A DNA stretch of 64,000 bases from Vibrio ouci (lineage in GTDB: Bacteria > Pseudomonadota > Gammaproteobacteria > Enterobacterales > Vibrionaceae): NCBI RefSeq assembly GCF_004551525.1, contig NZ_SATR01000025.1:1-64000 (forward strand), written 5' to 3'. This document shows, in pieces, positions 18,217-26,326 of this stretch (position 1 is its first letter; the number at the start of each line of letters is the position of its first letter). A program made the translations under genes and the position numbers. Under the pieces are notes generated by a model, which did no database searches, had not been told where the DNA came from, and saw only the letters and a list, made by a program, of their open reading frames with translations.

Positions 18217-19359
18217 TTAGCGACTTTCGATATCAACCCAGTCTTGATGATCAGGTCCGGTATAATCCGCACTTGGGCGAATAATGCGGTTATTCGCGCG
18301 TTGCTCATAGACATGCGCAGCCCAACCCGTCAATCGACTCATCACGAAGATTGGCGTGAACAATTTTGTCGGAATATCCATAAAGTGATAAGCAGAAGCG
18401 TGGAAGAAGTCCGCATTACAGAACAGACCTTTTTCGCGTTTCATTACGGATTCTACACGTTCAGACACTGCATAAAGGTGAGTATCGCCCACCGCTAAAG
18501 ACAGCTCTTTCGACCAACGTTTGATGAGCGCATTTCTTGGGTCACTTTCACGATAGATAGCATGACCAAAGCCCATAATTTTGTCTTTGTTAGCTAACAT
18601 CTGCATGATGTTGTTTTCCGCTTCTTCTGGCGTTTGCCAATCTTGGATCATCTCCATTGCGGCTTCATTTGCACCACCATGCAGAGGGCCACGTAGCGTA
18701 CCAATTGCTGCGGTAATGCATGAGTGAATATCTGATAGCGTTGACGCACACACGCGTGCAGCAAAGGTTGAAGCATTGAATTCATGCTCTGCGTATAAGA
18801 TTAGCGAACAGTGCATCACTTGTTTGTGGATCTCTGTTGGCTCTTTATCCGTTAACATCTTAAGGAAGTAGCCGCCAATACAAGGCTCAGATTGGTCTTG
18901 GGTATCGATGCGAACGCCGTCATGACTAAAGCGATACCAGTAACAGATGATGGCAGGAAACAGTGCCAACATTCGCTCTGTCGCATCGAGTTGCTGGTCA
19001 AAACTCATTTCTTGCTCAAGATTGCCCAGTACTGAACAACCAGTTCGCATGACATCCATTGGGTGAGCTGATGCCGGAATCAGTTCAAGCGCTTGTTTTA
19101 GCTCGGCAGGTAAGCCACGCAAACTTGTTAAGCGCGTTTTATATTCATCCAGCTCTTTCTGATTCGGTAAGTGACCGCGTAACAGTAGGTGAGCAACTTC
19201 TTCAAACTGAGCGTTATTGGCCAGATCGGTAATATCATAGCCACGATAGGTTAATCCTGTCCCCGTTTTCCCGACAGTACACAAAGCTGTGCTACCAGCG
19301 CTTTGACCACGTAGGCCTGCGCCGCCTAACTCTTCATTCTTTTTTGATGATAGAGGCAT
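18217..19359 (-). CDS. prpC: 2-methylcitrate synthase PrpC
   Basis: Condenses propionyl-CoA with oxaloacetate to 2-methylcitrate. The 380-residue citrate-synthase fold carries LTYRGYDITDLA, the histidine in GPLHGGANEAAMEM, the second histidine in GFGHAIYRESDPRN, and the catalytic aspartate region FHASAYHFMDIPTKLFTP. The start is the ATG at 19359 preceded by AAAAGGAG; a longer frame to 19416 is unsupported. It is 114 bases after prpB. Confidence 0.95.
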   Translation of the reverse strand: MPLSSKKNEELGGAGLRGQSAGSTALCTVGKTGTGLTYRGYDITDLANNAQFEEVAHLLLRGHLPNQKELDEYKTRLTSLRGLPAELKQALELIPASAHPMDVMRTGCSVLGNLEQEMSFDQQLDATERMLALFPAIICYWYRFSHDGVRIDTQDQSEPCIGGYFLKMLTDKEPTEIHKQVMHCSLILYAEHEFNASTFAARVCASTLSDIHSCITAAIGTLRGPLHGGANEAAMEMIQDWQTPEEAENNIMQMLANKDKIMGFGHAIYRESDPRNALIKRWSKELSLAVGDTHLYAVSERVESVMKREKGLFCNADFFHASAYHFMDIPTKLFTPIFVMSRLTGWAAHVYEQRANNRIIRPSADYTGPDHQDWVDIESR

Positions 19360-19473
19360 TTTTTGAACTCCTTTTCTGTTTGATCTCGCCCTCTTTTCGG
19401 AGCATTTTGTAATCAAACAATTTCACGTTATTGGTTGGTTTCCGAAACTCTTTTCTTGGACTTCCGTTTGTTT

Positions 19474-20370
19474 CTACTTCCCTTCAGAAAACAGCTGGTC
19501 GAGCTTATCTTCATAATCATGATATTTAAGGTGAGCATAGAGCTCTTTGCGCGTTTGCATCGCATCGGTCAATGCTTCTTGATTGCCCACTTCTAACAGA
19601 TGTTTGTAGACCATTTCAGCCGCTTTGTTCATCGCGCGGAATGCACTGAGTGGATAAAGCACCATGTCGACCTTTGACTTCGCCAGTTCTTCACAGCCAT
19701 ACAACGGCGTTTGACCAAACTCCGTAATATTGGCCAGTATTGGCACATGCTTGCCTGTTGCCTGCTCCAGAGCCTCAGAGAATTGAACGTATTGATCTAG
19801 GCGGCTCATCGCTTCCGGGAAAATCATATCGGCTCCCGCTTCAACACAAGCGATCGCTCGCTCAATCGCACGATCAATGCCTTCGACAGCCAGCGCGTCT
19901 GTTCTCGCCATGACAACAAAGCTTTCATCGTTTCGCGCATCAACGGCCGCTTTGACGCGATCGACCATCTCTTGCTGGCTAACAATCGCTTTATTCGGTC
20001 TATGACCACAGCGTTTCTGCGCAACTTGGTCTTCCATATGCACCGCACCCGCTCCTGCTTTTTCCATCGCCTTGATGGTGCGTGCAATGTTGAAAGCGCC
20101 ACCAAAACCAGTATCAATATCAACAAGTAGCGGTAAGTCACACGCATTAGTAATACGCTCAACATCGACAAGAACATCATTGAGCGTGGTAATACCTAAG
20201 TCAGGTAGCCCGTACGATGCGTTGGCGATCCCCCCACCAGACAGATAGATTGCTTGGTGACCTAAATTTTTCGCCATCATGGCGCAATACGGGTTAATTG
20301 TACCCACGATTTGTAATGGGTCATTTTGTTCAACCGCGAGCCTGAACTTAGCCCCTTGAGATAAACTCAT
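19474..20370 (-). CDS. prpB: 2-methylisocitrate lyase PrpB
   Basis: Splits 2-methylisocitrate into pyruvate and succinate, the last step of the methylcitrate cycle. The 298 residues match the family length. The active-site loop is [10 protein letters not shown] with the catalytic cysteine. The metal site shows in [11 protein letters not shown] and HMEDQ, and VVMARTDA follows. It begins 11 bases after the regulator gene and is part of the same transcript. Confidence 0.96.
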   Translation of the reverse strand: MSLSQGAKFRLAVEQNDPLQIVGTINPYCAMMAKNLGHQAIYLSGGGIANASYGLPDLGITTLNDVLVDVERITNACDLPLLVDIDTGFGGAFNIARTIKAMEKAGAGAVHMEDQVAQKRCGHRPNKAIVSQQEMVDRVKAAVDARNDESFVVMARTDALAVEGIDRAIERAIACVEAGADMIFPEAMSRLDQYVQFSEALEQATGKHVPILANITEFGQTPLYGCEELAKSKVDMVLYPLSAFRAMNKAAEMVYKHLLEVGNQEALTDAMQTRKELYAHLKYHDYEDKLDQLFSEGK

Positions 20371-20381
20371 GTTGTCTTCCT

Positions 20382-21077
20382 CTAATCCCTTAGGATTTGT
20401 TGCTCAATCAAGGTTCGACTACCCGAAATATGACGTCTCATCAGCATCTCTGCTAACTCTTCATCTCTATTTCGAATCGCCTGTAAGATGTATTTGTGCT
20501 CGTCTAGTGCCTCAACTGGTCGAGACTGAGCTCTTGGAGATTGGTAACGATACATGCGTAACAGATGGTATAGCTCATCACAAAGCAGTGAGATGAGTTT
20601 GCTGTTTCGGCTGGCCAATATGATGCGGTAGTGGAAATCAAAGTCGCCATGTTGATGGAAGTACGACGCCCCCTCTACTTCATCAATGTGCTTAGAGTGT
20701 GTCGACAATACTGACTCTAGACCAAGCAACTCTTCTTCAGTGATGTGTCTCGCAGCCAGTCTCGCTGCCATGCCTTCTAACGCTTCACGCACAGAATAAA
20801 GCTCGATGAGTTTCTCAGGAGAGAAAGTGATCACTCGCGCCCCAACGTGAGGGATGCGCTCAATAAGTCCAAGGCCTTCAATGCGCATGATGGCTTCTCT
20901 TAGCGGACCACGACTGACTTGATATAACTTGGCTAGCTCAGGCTCTGAAATTTTACTGCCCGGCGCGATCTCGCCACTGACAATCGCTTCTACCAAGGAC
21001 TCTGTAAGGCTTTCAGATTTGGTATTTTCCTTATCCGGAGCACCTTCTTTTTGTCGAGTTTTAAGTTCTATATTCAT
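20382..21077 (-). CDS. prpR: GntR/FCD-family regulator of the prp operon
   Basis: A 231-residue repressor-type regulator. Its N-terminal winged helix-turn-helix shows [21 protein letters not shown] then [17 protein letters not shown] (residues ~45-85). The C-terminal FCD ligand domain has [14 protein letters not shown], the metal-ligand pattern [14 protein letters not shown], and [14 protein letters not shown]. It is first in the operon and is preceded by two perfect ATTGTCGACAAT palindromes that overlap its promoter, so it likely represses its own operon and is released by a methylcitrate-cycle intermediate (inference). The ATG at 21077 (MNIELKTRQ) with GAGTG ahead is preferred over a longer frame starting at 21107. 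The symbol prpR also names an unrelated sigma54 activator in enterics. Confidence 0.9.
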   Translation of the reverse strand: MNIELKTRQKEGAPDKENTKSESLTESLVEAIVSGEIAPGSKISEPELAKLYQVSRGPLREAIMRIEGLGLIERIPHVGARVITFSPEKLIELYSVREALEGMAARLAARHITEEELLGLESVLSTHSKHIDEVEGASYFHQHGDFDFHYRIILASRNSKLISLLCDELYHLLRMYRYQSPRAQSRPVEALDEHKYILQAIRNRDEELAEMLMRRHISGSRTLIEQQILRD

Positions 21078-21105
21078 AATCAATACACTCGCGTTAAGAA
21101 ACCAC

Positions 21106-21117
21106 ACTGTCTACAAT
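21106..21117. promoter_or_regulatory. Degenerate third PrpR operator
   Basis: ACTGTCTACAAT matches the palindrome ATTGTCGACAAT at 10 of 12 positions and lies 29 bases upstream of the prpR start, downstream of the predicted -10. Plausible auxiliary site. Confidence 0.4.
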
Positions 21118-21133
21118 TTGTTCTGATACATTT

Positions 21134-21163
21134 AAAATAGACCACAACATTGTCGACAATCAA
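21134..21163 (-). promoter_or_regulatory. Predicted prp operon promoter
   Basis: Read on the minus strand: TTGATT (complement of 21158-21163), 18-base spacer, TATTTT (complement of 21134-21139). The operator at 21149-21160 covers the spacer and touches the -35 element, a classical repressing position. Confidence 0.5.
21149..21160. promoter_or_regulatory. PrpR operator 1 (perfect palindrome)
   Basis: ATTGTCGACAAT, a perfect 12-base palindrome as expected for a GntR/FCD dimer. It is centred 19 bases from an identical second copy and overlaps the predicted promoter spacer. Confidence 0.85.
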
Positions 21164-21167
21164 GAGG

Positions 21168-21179
21168 ATTGTCGACAAT
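21168..21179. promoter_or_regulatory. PrpR operator 2 (perfect palindrome)
   Basis: Second identical copy of ATTGTCGACAAT, lying just upstream of the predicted -35. Tandem spacing of 19 bases suggests two dimers bound on nearly the same helix face. Confidence 0.85.
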
Positions 21180-21345
21180 TTAGACTAAGGTATAAAGTAA
21201 TGGACGTTATGAGCTAGGTAACGCGATGTATGCAACAATACGGCTAATGTGACGTACGCGGCTTTATTGATCTTTCTGCAGTGAGTCCTTGTCCTATTCA
21301 GATTAGTATCTGAAAACCAACAGCTATTCTCGTAACCTAAATTCT

Positions 21346-22146
21346 ATGTACGTCCGTAAAGCCCTCACGTATAGCGCGCTCACCACAAGCATACTCCTAA
21401 GTGGATGCGCCTTTTTCTCAGCCCCAGAGCGTGAGCCTTATTACCCTCTCCTGAGTGAAGCGACATATTCTGATGAAGAGATATCTGTGATTGAATCAAA
21501 CAACGTTCTCAAATCAGCCATCAAGCAAAACGCATTAATCAGCATAGAAAAACAAAATGAGATCGAAGCATCCTTCAGTAAAGTGTTTGCTGAAGTAGAA
21601 AACAGTGAAGGATTTTCATTCGAAGACTTAAAGACACCATCTTTTCATTGCGCTTTAAAGACGATAGTTCAGCAGTTCTCTTGCGAGGTTTATGCTAGCC
21701 AACAAGATGCTAATACCATTCAACTCTGCCCTCAAAACGAAAAGATTGTAGACAATAATTTGTCCTACCTTCCGTTTAACGATGGGGTAAGAGTAATCCA
21801 GCGCTTGGTGGCTGATGAGTTAAATGACGAAGGCACACTACAACTAGAGATGTTCTTAAAAAGTACCCACGAGCGTCCCCTCGAATCGCTTTGGGGCGCC
21901 GTGCATGAATTAGGTAGGTTTAAAGGTAGTCAGTTATCAGCTGAGAGTTTAGTCCTAACAGTCAATCTCTCTGCGTATAAAAAAGACCGTTACGCTCATG
22001 CGTGGCGATCTGCTTACCATGAACCACTGGTTTTCTTTGTAGTTCTTCCGCCAGTCGACGAGATCGCCACACAACCCAATGAAGTTGCCAGCATGGCATA
22101 TAGCTTAAACAAGGCGAAGCTTATTGCCACAGACAGCCGTGAATAG
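21346..22146 (+). CDS. Lipoprotein of unknown function
   Basis: A 266-residue protein with a lipoprotein signal: MYVRKALTYSALTTSILLSGC, with Cys21 as the lipidation site, followed by AFFSAPE, which favours outer-membrane sorting. The rest is hydrophilic, with three further cysteines (around residues 102, 113 and 127) that could form a disulfide. I do not recognise a domain. It is divergent from the prp operon, and the region between holds the PrpR operators. It ends at a bidirectional terminator next to the T6SS locus, which runs the other way, so no operon partner is evident. A sequence within it (21744-21755) is one base off the PrpR palindrome, probably by chance. Confidence 0.75.
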   Translation: MYVRKALTYSALTTSILLSGCAFFSAPEREPYYPLLSEATYSDEEISVIESNNVLKSAIKQNALISIEKQNEIEASFSKVFAEVENSEGFSFEDLKTPSFHCALKTIVQQFSCEVYASQQDANTIQLCPQNEKIVDNNLSYLPFNDGVRVIQRLVADELNDEGTLQLEMFLKSTHERPLESLWGAVHELGRFKGSQLSAESLVLTVNLSAYKKDRYAHAWRSAYHEPLVFFVVLPPVDEIATQPNEVASMAYSLNKAKLIATDSRE

Positions 22147-22154
22147 GCATAGCG

Positions 22155-22185
22155 AAAAAAGGAACTCGATTGAGTTCCTTTTTTG
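22155..22185. terminator. Bidirectional terminator
   Basis: AAAAAAGGAACTC, loop GATT, GAGTTCCTTTTTT, between convergent genes; near-perfect and usable from both strands. Confidence 0.92.
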
Positions 22186-22204
22186 GTTTCATACATAATC
22201 GTGA

Positions 22205-23107
22205 CTATTGCGTATATTTATACTTAGCCATACTTGGGTCCATCATGCCTGCTTCAATCAGATTTTGCTCGATCATCATCTCTTGTAGTTGTTTCAGTGA
22301 GTTGATATTGCCGTAGCCGCGCTTAATCTGATCGAAGGCTTCTTCTAACTTAGGTAGGTTTTCAGCGGTCATTTGCTCTGTGGCCGCTTCGCTCGACGCG
22401 AGGAACCACTCAACATCCTTCGTGATTTCTTGGATATGTACCAAGGTATCTCGCAATTTATCTTGATAGTGATTCACTTCTTGAATGGCAGAAAAGTAAG
22501 CAGCCCATGCCTGCATACGCTCTAAGGTTGCCCCTTCACTTGAGTCCATGCTGACTATCGTTTGTGATAGTTTATTTCTCGATGAATTAATCGCCTCTTT
22601 GAGCTTAAATAGCCTTAAACTCAATTCATCGGCTTTTTTAGGCAGTAGCTTAATTTCGTATTTAACAAGCTTTCGAATCGCATGCATCTTTTGATCGCGT
22701 TTTTGGGCCGAGTTCACAAATACTTGATGATCGACTTTACCGACAGGATTGACCTTAAGTTGCTTCCTCGCCTCTTCAATTTTCTTAGAAAGCAAAGACT
22801 TAACCCCTTTCTTTGAGCCTTCTTCCCAAGCTTTTCTTGATGCGGCTTTCAATGCAGCCCCACCAGCGACTTCAAGTAGCGCAGCACCCTCTTTGCTACC
22901 CGGAAACGGGATCATCCCAATACCGGTTTTCACCCCTTTTTGAACCACGTCCATCGCGACCATTTTTTTGTCACGTTTAACCCAGTTCTTCGCAGATTGA
23001 TACTTATTGCCAAACTTTCGCGACCAACTTTTATGGTATGACGCACTTTCCTTTTCTACATGATTCAGGAATTCCTTTGCCATTCTTTTAGCGTCTGAGC
23101 TCGCCAT
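22205..23107 (-). CDS. Unknown T6SS-adjacent protein, Gly/Ala-rich patch and coiled coils
   Basis: A 300-residue protein I cannot assign. It has no signal peptide. The N-terminal 50 residues are strongly basic. Residues ~58-90 form a Gly/Ala-rich, moderately hydrophobic stretch (GVKTGIGMIPFPGSKEGAAL) that could be membrane-active. Residues ~110-290 are predicted helical, with heptad-like leucines and many Lys/Glu. There are no cysteines. It has a strong ribosome site (AAGGAGAGAG). It is divergent from vgrG and shares a 159-base promoter region with it, which suggests co-regulation with the T6SS. It may be a secreted effector, a cytoplasmic helper or an unrelated neighbour; no immunity-like gene sits beside it. 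Confidence 0.7.
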   Translation of the reverse strand: MASSDAKRMAKEFLNHVEKESASYHKSWSRKFGNKYQSAKNWVKRDKKMVAMDVVQKGVKTGIGMIPFPGSKEGAALLEVAGGAALKAASRKAWEEGSKKGVKSLLSKKIEEARKQLKVNPVGKVDHQVFVNSAQKRDQKMHAIRKLVKYEIKLLPKKADELSLRLFKLKEAINSSRNKLSQTIVSMDSSEGATLERMQAWAAYFSAIQEVNHYQDKLRDTLVHIQEITKDVEWFLASSEAATEQMTAENLPKLEEAFDQIKRGYGNINSLKQLQEMMIEQNLIEAGMMDPSMAKYKYTQ

Positions 23108-23266
23108 TTCTCTCTCCTTATAATTATCTAATTTATAAGATAATAGTGAATTTAATTTATTTCAGAATCAATACCTGCTACTTTTTAATGAATTATTAAC
23201 AATAAATCACAAATCATTGTTTAGAGTAGACTTACTCAAACGGGAAGTCAGTTATAAGGAAGTGCC
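23108..23266. promoter_or_regulatory. Divergent T6SS promoter region with inverted repeat
   Basis: AT-rich region between the unknown gene and vgrG. A 7-base perfect inverted repeat ATTATCT, 8 bases, AGATAAT lies at 23123-23144. The vgrG ribosome site is AAGGAAG. No sigma54 GG/GC element was recognised. Any regulator is unknown. Confidence 0.35.
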
Positions 23267-25249
23267 ATGGCTGAGAACTTTTCCGCCACCTCCGGTCCAA
23301 TGTCAGCAAAAGATTACCAAGGGCAGGATCATGCAATAAGCCAATTTTCTGTTACCCAAACCCTATCTGAACCATTTTTAGTGACTGCGACTCTTATCTC
23401 GAATAGTTTTGATATTCAGAATCAACTTGGTCAACTGCTCACCATTAACCGCTATTCCAACGTCTCAGGCAGCTCGACGCTATCTCGCTCATACAACGGC
23501 ATTGTTACTGGCGTGAAAAGCTTGGGGATGGATGGCAACCTGCAGTTCGCTCTGTATGAAGTGACACTCAAGCCTTGGTTAGAGCTTCTGAAACATACAC
23601 AGTCATTTCGTGTGTATCAGAATCAATCAACCAAAGATATTGTCAGTGATATTTTTGATAATGCAGGCTTCAAAGGCTGCTACAAAGTCGCGAAAATGCC
23701 GACCACCAAGCGCGAATATTGCCTTCAATATAATGAATCCGACTATGACTTTGTAACGCGTTTACTCGCGGAAGAAGGCATTTCTTACTATTTCACTCAT
23801 TCCGACAAAGATCATACGTTAGTACTACAAGATGCTCAGTCCCCGTTTGATAAAGCAAGCGACGCAAAATTTGATATGGTCGAAACCCCAAGTGGTTCTT
23901 TGCCACTTATCGAAACTTGGTCCCCGGCTTTGTCATTTCACGGCGCGAGCGTTGAGTTAACCGCCTACGACTACAGCCAGTCAAAATTGGTATCGAGTAA
24001 AGCGCAAAAGAGCAATCATACGATAGCGAATAACACCAAACTGGCTAACCTACACTATCCCCCACAAGGGGTTTCTGGTGATAAAACAGACCTAGCAAGC
24101 AACCTAGCCAAAAGGCGTATTGGTTATTTAGAGCAGGACTATGAAAAGGTTGTAGCGACCGCTAAACATGACCTGTTTGACGTTGCAACATGGTTTTCGC
24201 TAGCGAGCCATTTAGATAAATCTCAATTGGCAGATTATTCGATCATTTCGGTCACCACCCAATACACCGAAGATGTTGTCTGTAATAGCCAAATCACAGC
24301 AATACCAAAAACAACCTCTTACTACCCGACACCGATTGAAAAAAGTCGTGTTCATGGTCTTCAAAGTGCGACAGTCGCTGGCTCAAGCGCCGGAGAAATA
24401 AACCAAGATGATCAAGGACGGGTCTATATTCAGTTTCATTGGGACACTGAATCGAGTGGCGACAAAACCAGTTGTTATGTTCGAGTCGCACAGATGCTGG
24501 CAGGAAACGGCTACGGCGCTCAGTTTGTCCCGCGTACAGGTCAAGAAGTGCTGGTTTCATTTATTGATGGCGATCCTGATCAGCCGATCATTACTGGTAG
24601 TGTCTACAACAGCAAAAATGCACCGCCTTACAAAGAAGCTAATACCACCAAAAGCGGCATTAAGACCAAGTTAAGTGGTCAATCGAATGAACTCTATTTC
24701 GATGACAAGAAGGATAACGAACTTATCTATCTTCATGCCGCGAAAGATTTGACCAACGAAATCGAAAACAATCACACCGAAACGATCAAAGGCGAACTGG
24801 CGCAGACGGTTACCAAGCAGATGGCGATCAAGACGGAAGATAACTACACCTTATCGGTGACAAAGGCTCTGTCTGAAAAAGCTAAGACGATTACGTTAGA
24901 AGCCGATGACACAATTGATTTAAAGGTTGGCTCTAGCAAGATATCCATCTCATCATCTTCCATCTCGATTGAAGCCAGTAGCATTGACATAAAAGCGAGC
25001 AATGCGCTCAACCTTCAAGGTACCAATGTCACCAGTAAAGCCACCTCTGCCAACAAAGTAAGTGGTACCACTACCGCGCTTGAAGCAACCAGTTCTAACT
25101 CGATTAAAGGCTTAAGTGTCGCGATTAAGGCCGACACGACTCTTTCCGCCGAAGGTTCACTGAGTGCGGAATTTAAGTCTGGCCTCAAAGCAACGTTTGA
25201 TGGCGGTGTGATGGGCGAAGTTAAAGGTGCGATTGTCAAGGTAAACTAA
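23267..25249 (+). CDS. vgrG: T6SS spike protein VgrG (TssI)
   Basis: Trimeric spike that caps the Hcp tube. The 660 residues follow the phage gp27/gp5 layout: the gp27-like base (1-~380), including YCLQYNESDYDFVTRLLAEEGI, and the OB-fold gp5 domain with the family signature RVYIQFHWD and YGAQFVPRTGQEVLVSFIDGDPDQPIITGSVYN (about 390-455, cited in parts). A Gln/Lys/Ser-rich beta-helix needle follows (~480-660) with repeated SISIEASSIDIKAS-type strands. There is no extra C-terminal enzymatic domain, so it is not an evolved VgrG and effectors must bind non-covalently or through PAAR. The stop overlaps the next start (TAATG). Confidence 0.96.
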   Translation: MAENFSATSGPMSAKDYQGQDHAISQFSVTQTLSEPFLVTATLISNSFDIQNQLGQLLTINRYSNVSGSSTLSRSYNGIVTGVKSLGMDGNLQFALYEVTLKPWLELLKHTQSFRVYQNQSTKDIVSDIFDNAGFKGCYKVAKMPTTKREYCLQYNESDYDFVTRLLAEEGISYYFTHSDKDHTLVLQDAQSPFDKASDAKFDMVETPSGSLPLIETWSPALSFHGASVELTAYDYSQSKLVSSKAQKSNHTIANNTKLANLHYPPQGVSGDKTDLASNLAKRRIGYLEQDYEKVVATAKHDLFDVATWFSLASHLDKSQLADYSIISVTTQYTEDVVCNSQITAIPKTTSYYPTPIEKSRVHGLQSATVAGSSAGEINQDDQGRVYIQFHWDTESSGDKTSCYVRVAQMLAGNGYGAQFVPRTGQEVLVSFIDGDPDQPIITGSVYNSKNAPPYKEANTTKSGIKTKLSGQSNELYFDDKKDNELIYLHAAKDLTNEIENNHTETIKGELAQTVTKQMAIKTEDNYTLSVTKALSEKAKTITLEADDTIDLKVGSSKISISSSSISIEASSIDIKASNALNLQGTNVTSKATSANKVSGTTTALEATSSNSIKGLSVAIKADTTLSAEGSLSAEFKSGLKATFDGGVMGEVKGAIVKVN

Positions 25250-25821
25250 TGAGCTATAAAAAAATCCCATATCAAACCTGCGGGCAAATTCTACCGAGAT
25301 TCAAGGCGTCAGAAGAAGCGATGGCCGTACTCAATCCAGACCTGACGATTGATGAATCAATTCAAGCTTTGCGCGAGAACGAACTCTACAATGACTTGAT
25401 TCAATTCCTTGCACATGCCCTACCAGTTAGAGAAGCGATCTGGTGGGCTAGCCTATGTCTACTGCAACGCAAAGACGTTTGGAGCGCTAGCCAAATGCAG
25501 TGTATCCAAACAGCCCAACAATGGGTTCATTCACCTAGCGAAGAACTAAGACGTAAGGCAGAACTACTCTCTAACCGATTAGAGCTCAACTGCGGCCCAT
25601 CTTGGTTAGCTCAAGCAGTATTTTGGAATGGTTCGGGAAGTATTGTCTCCCCTGACTTACCTGTAGTGCTACCCGATCCTTTCTTGTTTGCCAAAGCGGT
25701 TGCAGGCGCAATTAACCATTCTTCGGCGCTACCAACTTGGAATAACGCAGAAGACTACTATACTAATTCAATGACTTACGTTATCGATATTGCATGCGGT
25801 GGCAATGGAGGAGCAGCATGA
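25249..25821 (+). CDS. Small protein between vgrG and PAAR, possible loading adaptor
   Basis: A 190-residue soluble protein of no firmly recognised family; it resembles proteins filed as DUF6931 near T6SS genes, but I hold that label loosely. Visible features are a helical body with paired tryptophans (EAIWWASLCLLQRKDVW, residues ~58-74), SEELRRKAELL, GPSWLAQAVFWNGSGS, and VLPDPFLFAKAVAGAIN. It overlaps vgrG by one base and PAAR by four bases (ATGA), so translation of all three is coupled. Genes placed this way often encode chaperones that load cargo or PAAR onto VgrG. That role is inferred from position only. Confidence 0.75.
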   Translation: MSYKKIPYQTCGQILPRFKASEEAMAVLNPDLTIDESIQALRENELYNDLIQFLAHALPVREAIWWASLCLLQRKDVWSASQMQCIQTAQQWVHSPSEELRRKAELLSNRLELNCGPSWLAQAVFWNGSGSIVSPDLPVVLPDPFLFAKAVAGAINHSSALPTWNNAEDYYTNSMTYVIDIACGGNGGAA

Positions 25822-26117
25822 CCTTAGCAGCAAGACTGACTGATATGCACGTTTGTCCAATGCAAACACCTGCGGTACCTCCCGTGCCGCATGTCGGCGG
25901 CCCCATTAGTGGGCCAGGTGTACCCACAGTACTTATTGGCAATATGCCAGCGGCGACAATGGGCGACATGTGCGTCTGTGTCGGTCCCCCAGATTCGATC
26001 ATCAAAGGCAGTGCAACCGTGCTAGTTATGAACAAACCTGCAGCACGAATGGGTGATACGACGGCGCACGGTGGCTCGATTGTCCTAGGAATGCCCACAG
26101 TGCTAATAGGTGGATAA
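25818..26117 (+). CDS. PAAR-domain spike tip protein
   Basis: A 99-residue PAAR-repeat protein that sharpens the VgrG tip. It shows repeated Pro-Ala-Ala-Arg-type units: GNMPAATMGDMCVC and MNKPAARMGDTTAHGGSIVLG, with histidines and cysteines (DMHVCPMQ, CVCVG) suited to the metal site at the tip. There is no C-terminal effector extension. The start is the ATG at 25818, with GGAGGAG ahead and ATGA overlap with the previous stop. Confidence 0.93.
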   Translation: MTLAARLTDMHVCPMQTPAVPPVPHVGGPISGPGVPTVLIGNMPAATMGDMCVCVGPPDSIIKGSATVLVMNKPAARMGDTTAHGGSIVLGMPTVLIGG

Positions 26118-26326
26118 AACCATTTCACAAACAAGGATTTAGCATTTTTTAACCGTCATCCGTCCAATTTTCTAGATGCAGGTCACTTTTTTGAGTAAAT
26201 AGTAATTTTGGACGAGCCTTTTTATAAAATAACCCTAGACTATATCTATGTAGGAAAACTCCTAATCTAACAATTAAACAACCACTTGCATTAACCAAGC
26301 ATTTACACTCAAGCAACGGAAGTCGT
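26118..26326 (+). promoter_or_regulatory. Intergenic region before tssA, likely second T6SS promoter
   Basis: 209 AT-rich bases between PAAR and tssA. They contain an inverted repeat TAGGA, AAAC, TCCTA (26251-26264). I see no convincing terminator for the vgrG-PAAR transcript and no clear sigma54 promoter. A separate promoter for the structural operon is plausible because the gap is the largest inside the cluster. Confidence 0.4.

Noticed and set aside
21744-21755. ATTGTAGACAAT, one base from the PrpR palindrome
   Set aside because: It is inside the lipoprotein coding region, far from any promoter, and a single 11/12 match can arise by chance.
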